Source: Bradysia coprophila (lineage: Eukaryota > Arthropoda > Insecta > Diptera > Sciaridae). Taken from it: 64,000 bases of DNA. The stretch is taken from contig NC_050738.1 in NCBI RefSeq assembly GCF_014529535.1, positions 1,240,001-1,304,000 on the forward strand, read 5' to 3'. The notes under the pieces were generated by a model that worked only from the letters and a program-made list of their open reading frames with translations, had not been told where the DNA came from and made no database searches. A program made the position numbers and the translations under genes. Below, piece by piece: positions 36,751 through 49,005 of this stretch (position 1 is the stretch's first letter; each line of letters starts with the position of its first letter).

Positions 36751-38040
36751 TTTCGTTTAACCAATTGGCCAATTGGCCGAACAATGGATTGTTTTAACTT
36801 GTTTGGTTTTTGTTTACATGTCAGACCAGAATGAAAGCGGCAATAGTATAGGTCGTGCTTCTCGTTTGACGTACAAAAAAAAATTCCTACGCTCTGCCTT
36901 GTCGATATTTCGTAAGTTTCGTATGTGATAAACTGGCGGTCTTCCATAGATCATTTTCATTATACGGTACTCGTCAACGTAACCCCACTTAATTGTTCGT
37001 CAAGCAGTCCTTAACCTCAATTAACTGACGTTAACTACTTTCAATTTACTGGTTTTTACATGAAAATCGGTCGTTAAATTCATTCGATATTTTTCGACAT
37101 GTCTGAAAGCTGGCATCGTGTCTAAAGTTTACAAGGTTATGAAAATGATGTATACTATACAATAACCGGTTAATTTTCAGTTTTTCGCTTACAAAAATTT
37201 CAATTTCTTTTATTGTGCGGATTCGGTGCACAAAACAATTGAAGCACACGATTCTGTACGAAAATAAATTGATTTTAAGTTCAATGATGCAAAATCACTG
37301 AATTATTAACAAAAATCTCACTTTCTGCGAACAAAAGTGGCAATTTATCATAAGTACCACTGGTAACATTGGTATTATTGGTACTTGTCGAAAAAAGGAA
37401 TCTGCAAAATGGGCGCCCAGGTCAATACTTAATATAATTTTGAAATTGAAATATTGATTGATGATGACTTCGGCGCGAACATGCTCGGACCTCTTTAGCA
37501 AGCATTCTCACCCATAATTTAGGAGAATACTGGAAGGACAGAAAAAGCAAAAAAATAATATTTAACTTTATACCGTTTTCTCACCTTAATCTGTAGAACT
37601 ATATTCAATTTCTTACCGGAAATTCCGGTAAAGAATGAAAGACTTAGAAATCATTTCTCATTACTCCAAATTGCTAGGTGACAGAATGTAACAAAAAGTT
37701 CCTACCCAAATCTAATGTTGCAATCTTGTTACCATGGAACGAGATAGTAATACAAATTGAGTGTTCTTTGATAAATTCTGACAAAAAGTGTTGCGTTAGA
37801 CAATGTTCTGAAAGAACATTTTAAGACAACTCTGAGTTGATCACGAAGGCGGTGACACACAAATTGCGTCAGAATTGATATACTTAAACGTTGAAATAAA
37901 AAATTTAAAAAGGCAGATAAAAAGAATGCCTTTTTACAGAGACACATAGGGCAGTTTAAAAAAAATAATTTTGGAGATAAAAAAGGCAGTTGAAAATAAA
38001 TAAAAATACAGAAGAGGTAGTTGAGTTTGAAAAACCAAAA
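36751..38040. other. Intergenic DNA
   Basis: No gene, RNA or repeat shared with the rest of the window was found. The short minus-strand open frames here (37046-37249, 37295-37501, 37729-37947) have no protein-like composition or splice context. Confidence 0.4.
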
Positions 38041-38645
38041 TCACAGACAAAATATGCTATTATATAGCTCTATATGCCTGTATATAGCTCTATATGCCTG
38101 TATATAGCTCTATATGCCTGTATATAGCTCTATATGCCTGTATATAGCTCTATATGCCTGTATATAGCTCTATATGCCTGTATATAGCTCTATATGCCTG
38201 TATATAGCTCTATATGCCTGTATATAGCTCTATATGCCTGTATATAGCTCTATATGCCTGTATATAGCTCAATATAGGTGAACATAGATATAAATAGATG
38301 TCCATATATGGAATGCCTGAAACACCCCACACACTTAACACATAAGTACCATTTTTCCCAAGATATATCACTTTTGATAAAATCCAGTATGGCCGTTGGC
38401 AGCCATTTTGTTAGGAGACCGGAAATAGTACCGACGCTTTACATTCGTTAATACCTTTCAAACAAAAAAAAAATCATGAAATTCGGTCAAAATTTACTCT
38501 AGATATTGACAAAATACTCCACATTCACTGTACGGCCGAGTAGCCAGATAAGAGCTCACTCCAAGAGACCCAGCTCACTCCCTGATTGGTACGGTCAATA
38601 CCTATCTAATAAAGCGAAAACAGACGAAATGGAGAAAAATGTAGA
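38041..38645 (-). repeat. Family B fragment with a ten-fold 20-bp tandem array
   Basis: From 38061 to 38260 the 20-bp unit TATATAGCTCTATATGCCTG is repeated ten times without a mismatch, then continues into a variant and the usual family B sequence (GTACGGCCGAGTAGCCAGAT at about 38532). Other copies of the family have only one or two such units at the same place, so the array is a local expansion. Confidence 0.85.
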
Positions 38646-39523
38646 ACAGAACCAGATCTACATTTTTCTCCATTCGGCCAAAAATGAGCCATCATGGCTT
38701 TATGGTAAAAAATCGATTTAAAGAATGTCTTGGCCAGAAATATGTCACTAAGCTTTATGATTCTTTGAAGCCTATATTTAGGCGGAACGCATTAGTTTTT
38801 TGATGATTTCTCTGAACAATTTTTTTAAAAAACTATTAAAGCAGGCAGAAATGTGTTACTTTTAAAGGAACAATTGATGTGTGAGTCATAACATGGAGAA
38901 ACCTGAGCAGATTACATAAATTTAGACAATATGCAAAGTTTCTAGTAGCGAGTCAAAATATCACCCACAAACCAATTTTTACTGTAAAAGTAACAAATTG
39001 TTCCGTGCTTTAAGATAACATTAGCTTCCAAATATTTCTTATGTTCATGCTAGTAGCAGAGCTGTGGTTCTACCCAAAAATTGTAAAATTCCCATAATTC
39101 CATAGAGGCAACGTATAACTTACTACGACTTAATTTTCAAACATTAGCGCCACACACACTCGAAATTAATAGGATCTATATGATCTACTTCATTGAAATT
39201 GTTGAAAATTGGCAAAACAGAACCGTAATGTGTCAAACGGTGTCAAACTTTTCAGTGTTTTGAATTCCATTTTTTTTACCTTCTGCACAAAATTGTTTTT
39301 TCTAATTTAATCCCGTTGAAATTCCAGTGCAAACAAATTGCCGGAACCCAATTTCGATTAATGTGCAACATGTAATGTTTGAATTAAGGTATGCATTTTG
39401 GCTTGTTTACATAACCTCAATGGAAAAATTTACAAATTGTTCGGCCCAGATTTTGCGTAATTTTATTTTTCAATATAATGTTTAATGGACAGGTAGAACA
39501 AGTCAACGATACAACAAAACATA
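38646..39523. other. Intergenic DNA upstream of SLC30A9
   Basis: A stretch near 38769 (AAGCCTATATTTAGGCGGAA and TTTTTTGATGATTTCT) is related to the TIR element at 42307-42540, so it is a decayed copy of its left end. The rest is AT-rich and must hold the SLC30A9 promoter; no TATA box was recognised. Confidence 0.4.
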
Positions 39524-42500
39524 ATGTTTCGGCGCACTGACAAAATCGTACGAATATTACACGTTCGTAGTCAGCATTGTAAAATCAATTTCTTTCAACG
39601 GAATCATCAGGTTTGACATCCGTCGATATTTTGCTTTTTGTTTTGTTGTTTTCCACAAAATCAATGACAGGTCAAAATCTCCTTACAGCGATTTTCGACC
39701 TTTTCTGTCCAATCTTCGCACAATGCAAACAAACTCAACAACCATTTGTACAGCTGCCGCAGTATATCCACGAACAGATCGTTCCTTCTCAAAGACAACA
39801 AAAATGCACTGTCGAATAATCCCACGGCCACAACACCAGTAAAGACTTCGCCGGAAGACGATCATCCGGTTGAAGATCTAGTCAATGCGCCGACGGATTT
39901 GAAACTCAGTTCATTGGAAATCAATACGAACAAAGGAAAATTGGTGGTGACAACATCAACTACCGGTACGGAATTGAAGAATGTTGTGCTGGAGGTAAAG
40001 CCAGATAAGAAGGAAATTGACAGCGCCAAGGCTGACGATGTGGATGACCCGGCGAAGAAAGTTCGAGTAAGATGAATTCTTGTTGGAATCTCTTGGGGCG
40101 AGAACACATGAGCAAGTTTGCGTTGATGGGATTGACAATTGTGCTGCGTCTTCCATTGTTTAGCCATCGGATTACAACGGAAAACTCAGCATAATTGTCG
40201 ATTTTATCAACGCTAAATTGTTCGTGCGTTTTCGGCTTTATGACTGAGTTGACGATCTTTGTCGACTGATGATAAATGACATGAAACTGCACTGGGTTTC
40301 CCCACTATACACTTACATTGACAGTAATTTTAAATACAGGTTCAGCGACGTGCTCGGGTCGATTTCAACAGATCGTCGCTGGAACGCAATTTTATAACCC
40401 CAACTCGAGCCATGTCAGACTTTCTGCTGAAACCGTCTGATCTGGAAAATTTGCCCAAAACGAAACGACGATCGCCGTACGAACAAGAGCCACCGATTAC
40501 GGTCTACTGGCGTAAAGATGTCGAGGAAAAAGCGATCGAAGTGTGGGGTTCCCGAGAGAATCTGCTGCGAGAGTGCTTGAAGCGTGAAATTGAGAAAAAG
40601 ATGCATCAGCAGAGTAAGACGGCCATTGTGTACTCGTACAGACAGACTCTTGATAATAACCATTTCCTTTCAGATATATTCACAGTAAAGCGACGATTAC
40701 GTGACTATCGTCGCGAAATCGGTAGTAGGACAGGGGTTACTGGAAGCGAGGAAGGACTAAGTGGTCAATCAGGAAAAGTGGTTCTAACTGCAATTGCTAT
40801 GTAAGTCGAAAAATGATAGAAATAATTGAAATAGGAAATAATCGAGAAAACAAATTCGATTTACAGAAACGCCACGAACTTCGTATTCAAAATTTGCGCT
40901 TGGCTGTACACCGGATCGCACAGTATGTTTGCCGAAAGTATTCACTCACTAGCCGATACCATAAACCAATTGATCCTGGCGTATGGCATCCATAAATCAG
41001 TACAAGTCAGTGACAATTGAAACCATTTTTGGGTGGGAACATTTCCACGGCATTTCCGCTTTCAGATCGCCGACTCAGATCATCCTTACGGTTACACCAA
41101 CATGAAGTATGTTTCGTCATTGATATCGGGCGTTGGTATATTTTGCATTGGAACTGGTCTGTCATTCTACCACGGCTTTATGGGCTTAGCGAATCCAGCT
41201 CCAATCGAAGACTTTTTTTGGGTAAGTCAATCGTTTGGGGACATCAATTGTTCGGTCAAATTAATTCAAAGAATCAATTTTCAGGCCTTTTGCATTCTCG
41301 GTGGCTCATTAATTTCCGAGGGCGCAACACTTATGGTGGCTGTCAATACAATTAGACATGCGGCCAAAGCGAGCAATCAAACATTCAAAGAATACGGTGA
41401 GTTCCGCGGTTCGATGTACGCGAATTTTCCGATTTAACCGACGATCGTATTGATTTTTCAGTGATGCGAGGTGAAGACCCGTGCGTTAACGTTGTATTAT
41501 TCGAAGATACGGCTGCCGTTTTGAGTGTTGTGCTAGCGGCCGGTTGCATGGGATTGTCCACATATTACAATTCGTCCATACCTGACGCATGTGGATCGCT
41601 TTTAGTCGGCGGTATATTGGGATCGGTGGCGTCGTTTATCATTTATTCCAATGCCAATGCACTGGTGGGTCGATCCATCACCGAAGAGCAGCTCGATAGA
41701 ATCAATGCCGAACTGGAAAGCGATATAATGATTCGGGCTATCCATGATGTTAAGGGTATAGATATAGGCAACTCATTGGTGCGATATAAGGTGTGTTGAT
41801 TTTTCGTCATTTTCTTGTGCAATTTTCGTTGGTGTTAAACTCTGTGCATTTTTTAGGCGGAAATGGACTTTGACGGTCGAGAGCTTACTAGATTTTACCT
41901 TGAAAAGCAAGACTTAAATATATTGTTAGAGGTAAGTGGATTATTGTCCTCATCTGTTGTCGAAAACGAAGTTCAAAATAAGTGTAAACCTGTTACACCT
42001 GCATGTCAGCAGTATCGCTATATTCGATCTATTACTTCATTTATTCTAAGTATTTTCAAGGGATTTATTTCAAAAACTTTTACTTCATTTATCTGAGACC
42101 ACAGAGCTTTTCGTTTGTGAAGTCGTATTGATATCATCCGTAACTGGGTTAGCTTGGGGTAGTCTCCTATAATGAAAAGTTGAATAAAACTATGAGGGGA
42201 GAAGGTTGAGTGCTAGCGTAATCCTATAATATGTCTGTCTGGAATATATTTGAAGTGTTCTAATCTCTCCGCTTTTTTAAGTGCAATGGACCCTTTGCAA
42301 ATTTTAAGCCTACATTTAGGCGGAAAATATTCGTTTTTTGATGATTTCTGTGTTACTTTTAAAGGAAAAATGGGTTTATGGATGATAACTGAACCCACTT
42401 GGACAAACCATTGCAGATTGTGTAAATTTGAGTAATCTGCACTGGTTTCTCCATTCGCAGCTAAGTTAACACTCACAAACCAATTTTTTGGTTCAGAGAA

Positions 42501-44329
42501 ATAATAAAAAAAACGAATATTTTCCGCCTAAATGTAGGCTACAACTTTCCAAAGGATCCATTGCTGTTAAGCTTCAGAATTTCTTCATTTATTAATAAGC
42601 ATAACCTCGGAACCGGAACCATACCGGCCAATTTGATGTCTTAGAAAACAAATTAAATCACTGCCATCCATCAATGGTTGCCATAATGACACAGTATACT
42701 GAACAGTTTTGTAATATTTCTGTTATAATAATTGGTAAATCATATAACTGGATCGTATACATGATTGTTATAAATTTTACAGCTACCACGTATTGCTTCG
42801 ACTGCTATTTCTTCGATGACTGAAATTTGAATTTTGAATTGATTGCAAAAATCTTTGAAAAAAGTTGAGATGGTACCTCGTGCGCCGATAAACAGTCCAA
42901 TTACTTCTAATTTTTTAAGCTTGAGCTTCTTTTGAATGTCCAAAATACAGGGCTCATATACGTTTCTTCTCTTCATACACTTCTTGAGGTTGAAGCAAAC
43001 CATACAATCATGTCGGTGTCTGCGTATCTGCGTTACACACACCGTCTCTGCTATCGTAAATTTCCGTGAGCTACCGGTTTTGTGAGGCTCAAAACACGTC
43101 AAATTCAGGTTCGACCCGAATTTGACTTGCTTATAGCTTTAGTCTCTCTAATATGCTTTATGGAAGCAGAGACATACATGCAACATTGCAACGGAAAGCT
43201 ACTTGTTGAAACTGGAACCTTCAACTACTTATGAAGGGCAATTTCCTTTTCGGTGGCTTTGCTTGGGCCAATAACACTTCTTCTACTTTCCAACTGGCTT
43301 TAGTTATGTCGTACTAAGAGCCTTACTTTGAGACATAAACACTTCTATTGGGGCTTGTTGCCCGCTGAACAGTTGTATTTATTCTGAATATTTTATGAGA
43401 ACAATATCGTATTTATACCCATTTGCAAGGGTAATTTGATTTGTTTCATTTTAATTGCATACTTGGATTATGTCTTTTCGTAGAGTGAAAACACTCGTCA
43501 TATGAGTCGTTCGAGATTCAACACTACTATTGGCGACCAACAAGTATGCCATTTACATCCGCCATAGCGCACTTTTACAAGAATTTATTTATCTGTAAGG
43601 TGACCTGTTAAGAACCTTTTAAAATAAACCTTACGTCCATAGGGATCTGTGGAATTTTACCCAGAATACATTTTCTTAAAAAAAGAACTTTCTAATATTC
43701 GTATGGCATTTCAAACGTGTTAGGCCTGCAGTCACGTCTTCTTAGTTCTTGCAAGATTCAAGTTTCAAGAAAGTCGTAGTTTGAACTTGAACTTGAACCT
43801 TCGATTTAAGTTAATTGGTCGTGCAATAGGCAGATCCAGAGGTTTTAATAGCACATTCTGGAGGGTCCGTTTCCTTATACATTAATGAATGAACGTTACC
43901 GTTGAGAGATCTTCGCAATTTGTTGAAAAATATCTAGTTAGTGGAAAGCTGGGTACAAATAACAATGAAGTCGAATGTGGATGGATTCACTAAAAATTCC
44001 GCCGTAAAAGGCAATTACGTCATCAAAAATTAATTTCAAAATTTGTTTTTTCGTTGTCTAAGGAAATCAAACTTTTTACAACCATTGACGAACTGGAAGC
44101 ATTTCTGCTGAAGCATGGTGAAAGTATTGTGGATCTGATGGGAGGTGAAATCGATCGCATAGAAATGAAGATAAGGGTAAGTGGAAAATGTGATCGGAAA
44201 ATTTCCTTTCCATTTTCCTTTAGTCATCCCTGTGGAACGTTATTTTTTTCTCACTCTGTATCTCTATCTCTATTGTACTTTCAGAAAAAATTCCCTGATG
44301 TGAGACACTGTGATTTAGAGATTCTATAA
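39524..44329 (+). CDS. SLC30A9: SLC30A9/ZnT9, mitochondrial zinc transporter
   Basis: Eleven exons (39524-39610, 39689-40066, 40340-40613, 40674-40800, 40867-41005, 41066-41221, 41285-41396, 41462-41790, 41857-41931, 44063-44176, 44285-44329) give 611 residues with every phase closing. The N-terminus (MFRRTDKIVRILHVRS) is an Arg-rich mitochondrial presequence. ZnT9-specific RAMSDFLLKPSDLENLPKTK follows, then YWRKDVEEKAIEVWGS. The cation diffusion facilitator core begins near residue 275. HSLADT near 311 holds the His and Asp of the metal site, and LFEDTAAVLSVVLAAG continues the core. The acidic C-terminal domain ends KKFPDVRHCDLEIL. ZnT9 exports zinc from the mitochondrial matrix. Intron 9 is enlarged to 2.1 kb by inserted elements. 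The first donor (GTTTGA) is weak, so exon 1 is the least certain. AATAAA follows near 44362. Confidence 0.9.
42307..42540. mobile_element. TIR element in SLC30A9 intron 9, 234 bp
   Basis: It begins AGCCTACATTTAGGCGGAAA and ends with the exact complement (TTTCCGCCTAAATGTAGGCT). The inverted arms extend about 33 nt to a poly-T or poly-A run. No target duplication longer than two bases can be read. There is no coding capacity. Confidence 0.8.
42740..43102 (-). pseudogene. Possible fragment of a retroelement protein
   Basis: A 120-codon open frame contains RRHRHDCMVCFNLKKCMKRR, then YEPCILDIQKKLKL and LEVIGLFIGARGTISTFFKD. The end, VVGxxGARGT-like with following helices, recalls the extreme C-terminal region of some non-LTR retrotransposon polyproteins. 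There is no reverse transcriptase nearby. It sits inside intron 9 of SLC30A9 in the opposite orientation. The family call is weak. Confidence 0.35.
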
Positions 44330-45450
44330 TTTCGAAGGAATAGAAAAGTGTGAGAAAACGAAATAAAATAAAACTAAAAAAAAATCCAAAATAATTTTCG
44401 TATGAATATTGTGAATAAAACAAAAGTTTATTAAGTGAGTGTAAGATCGATAATAGAATACTTAAAAATTGATGAAAACATTTGTTTTGAGTCGATTTTG
44501 GCTTGATATTTTATTTTGTTACTGATCAACGAACACAAACAGATGATTGGGTTCGGGCTACTTTATTATGTAAACAATTGATTTCGAGTGGAACAAAAAC
44601 TCATTTTGTAAAACAAACCTATTTTCCTTAATTTACTTTAATCAAATGTTCAATATAAATGCAAATCTGATAACAATAAATTGATGCTGTTAATGAAATC
44701 GAATGAAAGTTTTCGTTTTTTTTTAATGAGTTGCAAGATTTTATTCGAAAGGTTTTTCGATCACGATCGTCATAACTGAATTACCTGACAAGGTCAGTGT
44801 TCACTGGCATTCTTTCATAAGTTAATCGCTAGTGTATCACATCACGACCATCACGACGTAATCATTAAGAAACACTTTGTGAAAACGTAGACCAATTCGA
44901 ATTCAAGGGGTCTCCGAATATAGCTTTTTTGGTATGAATGGATTCGTTGGACTATGCTGAGTCATTTATAGAACACTTTCACCTTAGGTGTGGACCTTTG
45001 GGAAAAATGCACTACACCAGGGGCAAAAGTGTATTTAGGCAATATTCTCCTTAAAACTTGTCGGATAAATCTTGAAAGTATGTTCAAATACTAGCCTCAA
45101 CAAGGTACAAATTTAGCAGTATCGATATGTTCGAAAAAGTTCTCCTGCATGGCTCCAGCACAAGTTCTACCTCGAAAAATTGACGATTTTCGAACAGGCT
45201 CGGAGGACTAGGCACCTAGATTAGAACCCTATATAAATTGTGCAGGTTAAGTGGTGGCGCAGGCAACAGTAACACTTTTTCGAAATTAAAAGCACAAAAG
45301 CACCCTCGTGAAACTTGATTCACTCTAGCTCATCCATATAAAAATTTTTGTTAGAAAATTTTCGTCTTATATTGTTCCCTGGAAGGTCTGACATTCACGG
45401 TTTAGGAAAATGTCCGGAATCAGTCCATTCTAAGTTAAGTGTCGGTCAGC

Positions 45451-45857
45451 ATTAAGAGTAATCTACACATGGCTAAATTGTTGCCTACATTTGGGGGCAA
45501 AATTATTATTATTTCGATGATAATTTTGGACTCGCATCCGTTTTGGAAAAAGTACGACCATCGTTTAGTGTTAAAATGTGTTAGTTTTCAGCAAAAATTT
45601 AAATGTTTGTGGTGATGTTACCTCAGTCCGAGAAAACTCAATATTTCACGAAAATTGACACATATTTTGAGTTTTCTCGGAGCAAGGTTGCATCACCACA
45701 AACATTTCAATTTTTGCTGAAAACTAGGACATCTTAACACCAACCGATGATCGTACTTTTTCCAATAAGGATTCGAGTCCAAAATTATCATCGAAATAAT
45801 AATTATTTTGCCCCCAAATGTAGGCAACAATTCAGCCATGTGTAGATTCCTCTTAAT
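45451..45857. mobile_element. Foldback element, 407-bp near-perfect palindrome
   Basis: The left arm (from ATTAAGAGTAATCTACACAT) and right arm (to the complement, ending CCTCTTAAT) pair over almost 190 nt each, with scattered mismatches. Shared blocks include TTGTTGCCTACATTTGGGGG, TTTCGATGATAATTTTGGAC and GAGAAAACTCAA. The centre at about 45655 leaves only a few unpaired bases. No open frame. A transcript would form a long hairpin RNA. Confidence 0.85.
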
Positions 45858-46135
45858 CAGAACACGGAAGTTCATATCAGGTCGTGATAACTCACTTTTG
45901 CGTTGCTTATCTTAAACGGTTTTCCTCAACATCCTATAGAGATGGGACATTTATCCTATAGTCTCAGTAGTCTCAGCCAAGGTCTGATATTAACGCAATG
46001 TCTGAGACTTTGACAATGCTTATGATTAGACGTAGTTAAAGATTCTGTAATTATTATTGGTGCTATGCTTGTCGTCTGTGAAAGTTTAAAAATATGAATT
46101 AGTCCAACGCACTTTAAGCAAAGGTGCTTCTAATG

Positions 46136-46629
46136 ACAGCTGCCAAATAGAGTACTATTTTGTATGAAAATTTGTTCCAAATTTGTTTACAGTGCAAAAA
46201 AATTGTTCGATACACTGTCGAGTTGTAGTATTCTATTCAGAGTACCACTCATGCGTGAAGCGCGTTGATTAGTTGCGAGAGTCAGTTTTGTTTATTTTAC
46301 ACAATTATGTGTTTGAACAACTAAATTAAGTTTAACAAAAAGTAATCCTGTTCTCATTCCATGTTTTAATATTTGTACAACTGGTGTTGGAAGGGGACGA
46401 GTTTTTTTTTATCAAGGCGATTCTCAATGTCTGAATAAATTTTTTTCTTAGGAAAATAGGTTTTTACGTAGGAAAAAGAATTTACAGACCTGGTCGATTA
46501 CATCAATTGCTTACCTCACACCACAGCATAAAAAGGAAATCAGAAGTACTGGAACTTGACAGTGAGGCAAGACAGGAACACTGTAAAAAAAACCATTTCA
46601 TACAAAATAGTACTTTATTTGGCAGCTGT
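46136..46629. mobile_element. TIR element, 494 bp
   Basis: Left end ACAGCTGCCAAATAGAGTAC and right end complement GTACTTTATTTGGCAGCTGT form 34-nt inverted repeats continuing through ATTTTGTATGAAA, with one or two mismatches. The target duplication is not clear. No coding frame. Confidence 0.75.
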
Positions 46630-47211
46630 AGCTAGACGATGATCCCTATTGCTTGAACTGCGTTGCATCAATGTGTTCGGTAGCATTTCCAAATGAACAA
46701 AAACAGGCATATGACGACCATATAAATGTGAAGAACTGACCGCTAAAAACTGTGTTTCGGCAAGAAATGGATCGAACAGCTTTAAAAAATGATTAGGCTA
46801 AAAAGAGCAGTCGAATTGGCTTATCAAGGGACCTGTTTATAAGCAAGATATCTCAAACTAAAGCTGAGCAGTCACAATAACATCAATAATTAAACGAACA
46901 CTTATCACCTAAAATGATTCTAGTTCTTCGATAAAACATGGTCATTAATACCGTGGAACTTTTGGATTTTTACCTTTACTTCAGCTGTTTATTTAGATAA
47001 ATTGTTCATGCAGGGTGGATCGTTTTAATGTACCATTCCTCAATGATGAATTTAAATAGAAAATTTCAACGTGCTTGCATGCAGTGATGCAGTATTTGTG
47101 AACTGAAAGGTGAAACTGATCCACCCTAATTTTTACATTACAACACATTCAATGTTAACACAGTCGATGATTTTGTTCATTGTTCTCATCAGTGTTCAAT
47201 AACTGCTCGCA

Positions 47212-48895
47212 ATGATGAGTCGTCCGATTATATTTGTGCTGTTAATTTTGGCTACGTGCTTCCCTTACAATAATGGGATGACCAAGGTATTTCATTCGTA
47301 TTTCTTTCAATATATCCGAGCCCAAGTACCATCCGCATTTGTCTTTAGGCCGGTTCGTTTAAAAGCTTTTTGAAAAATCAAGGTGGAACTTTGGGCGGAA
47401 TTTATGGCGCCCAAATACAAGTAATCGGCGGTCTGGTAAAGTACAACGATGGAATCAAAAGTGAACTGGAAATAGCTAAAACAATTGGTGACGCGGTCGT
47501 GCCAATAATTACGGCTGGATTGAATTTCATTCCGGTGGTTGGACCGTTAATTTCTGGCATTTTTGGTGGCCTCTGGTCGGCGTTTTCACCACTTATGGAA
47601 GGTGGACAACAGAACGCCGATCCAGTGCAGGCCTTACAGTACGAAATGGAAGTGTACATCAACAAAAGCATACAGGCATCGGAGAGTCGAATGAATGACA
47701 ATATGAAAGGCAAATTCCGTGAAGTTATAGCTAAGTCGATTTATGGCAAGAACAATAGAGACAGGTTGGTGTCGTAACCGGTTGCTATCTGCTAATTCGA
47801 TCATGAAACTTTTATTATTTCAAATCAATTAATTCCGATTTCAGGTACATTTGCGATAAGTACAGCGAAGCCGCACGTGTTTTCACCCAACAAATTGAGA
47901 AAAATAAAACAGTGAGTTCACTGCGAAGAACGGTCGTCGGTACCTACCTCAATGATTGTGACAATTTCTTGAAAGATACTGCCGAAGGTTTTGACTATCC
48001 AGAATTTGCTGACGCTCTCTGGATACCCGCACTACAATCAACATTGACTCGATTAGCTCTTTTAGCCGAAGCAATTTATTGGGGCGAAGAATTGGGAATG
48101 ATTCCAGAAATAATCTACAATTTCCATGGGGAAACAACGCGTGACGTTAAGAGGCAATTGGACCGTTTCAAAGACGCCATGGTCATTGCTCGCGAAAATA
48201 TGAAGAAAACCAACAAACGATACGAATTCACCGAGCAAGAAATCGACGGTTGTAGAATGCAGGCTATGCTCCCATACTTCGATACGAGCGTTTATCCGAA
48301 GGGAATGCCCAAGCGAACATCGAATCCGAATGAATTTGCCAAACAGGAGAACACAACCGGCGTGTATCATGCGCAATACTTCTATCGCGAGGAAAATCCT
48401 CGGTTGCAGGATACGATAATGAATTGCTTTATGGGTTCGTTGGTCACAACCACTTCCAAGGAAGTAGAAATGGAATATTTTATCGAAAATGGGAAAAGCT
48501 ACGAGGTCAGATTGATTTACAGAACCACCGATCTATTCAGTTGGAAGGGATTCGGATTCTTCGGTTTGCAAGACTTCGAATTCGGTAAAGTTGTGTCAGA
48601 ATATCCGGAGAACGAGCGATTTATTATGGAGACATCAATGGAGGATTCACATTGCGAAGAAAAGAAAGTTGAACGCGATGGTAAAAAGACGACATCCTAT
48701 TCATGTTACACGCCGGAAAAGCCGTCTGGCGTGTTGTATGATAGGAGTAAATTTGTCATCGAAAGAGTTTTAGCTGGAGTGCATACCGATCCGTCCAAAA
48801 CATATACGGTTAGAGGAAAATGTGATGAAGGCTGTGTTCTGTTTGGCATTGAAGTTATTCAGCTCGGTTTGCTGGAAACTAATTTGAAATTGTGA
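47212..48895 (+). CDS. Secreted delta-endotoxin (Cry) domain I-like protein, copy 1
   Basis: Three exons, 47212-47286, 47349-47764 and 47845-48895, give 513 residues. A second in-frame ATG at 47215 aligns with the only ATG of the paralogue. Residues 1-19 or so are a signal peptide. A long hydrophobic helix with G-L-N-F-I-P-V-V-G-P lies at about 72-101, then amphipathic helices, then a Cry alpha6-7-like segment at about 223-249 (TLTRLALLAEAIYWGEELGM). In Cry proteins domain I is the pore-forming helical bundle. The C-terminal half (about 290-513) has an even number of Cys in pairs such as KCDEGC and looks beta-rich; I do not recognise Cry domains II or III. Function is unknown. The family resemblance is by motif and order only. 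AATAAA lies at 48969-48974. Confidence 0.65.
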
Positions 48896-49005
48896 ACTTC
48901 TACATGACCACGGAACTGCACACATTTTAGTATTTATTATTCGACTGCCAGATGGTTTTGTTCGGTAAAATAAAATTTAGCAAACAGAAAGTCGACTTGT
49001 TTTTA

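Larger units (their letters stand above)
44330..47211. other. Intergenic DNA between SLC30A9 and the Cry-like genes
   Basis: The gap holds the foldback element at 45451-45857 and the TIR element at 46136-46629, annotated separately. A block at about 47113-47145 is shared with the region upstream of the second Cry-like gene. The rest shows no coding or RNA signal. Confidence 0.45.

Noticed and set aside
38061-38260. CRISPR-like array of 20-bp repeats
   Set aside because: The units are head to tail with no spacers, the host is a eukaryote, and the unit belongs to a transposable-element family.
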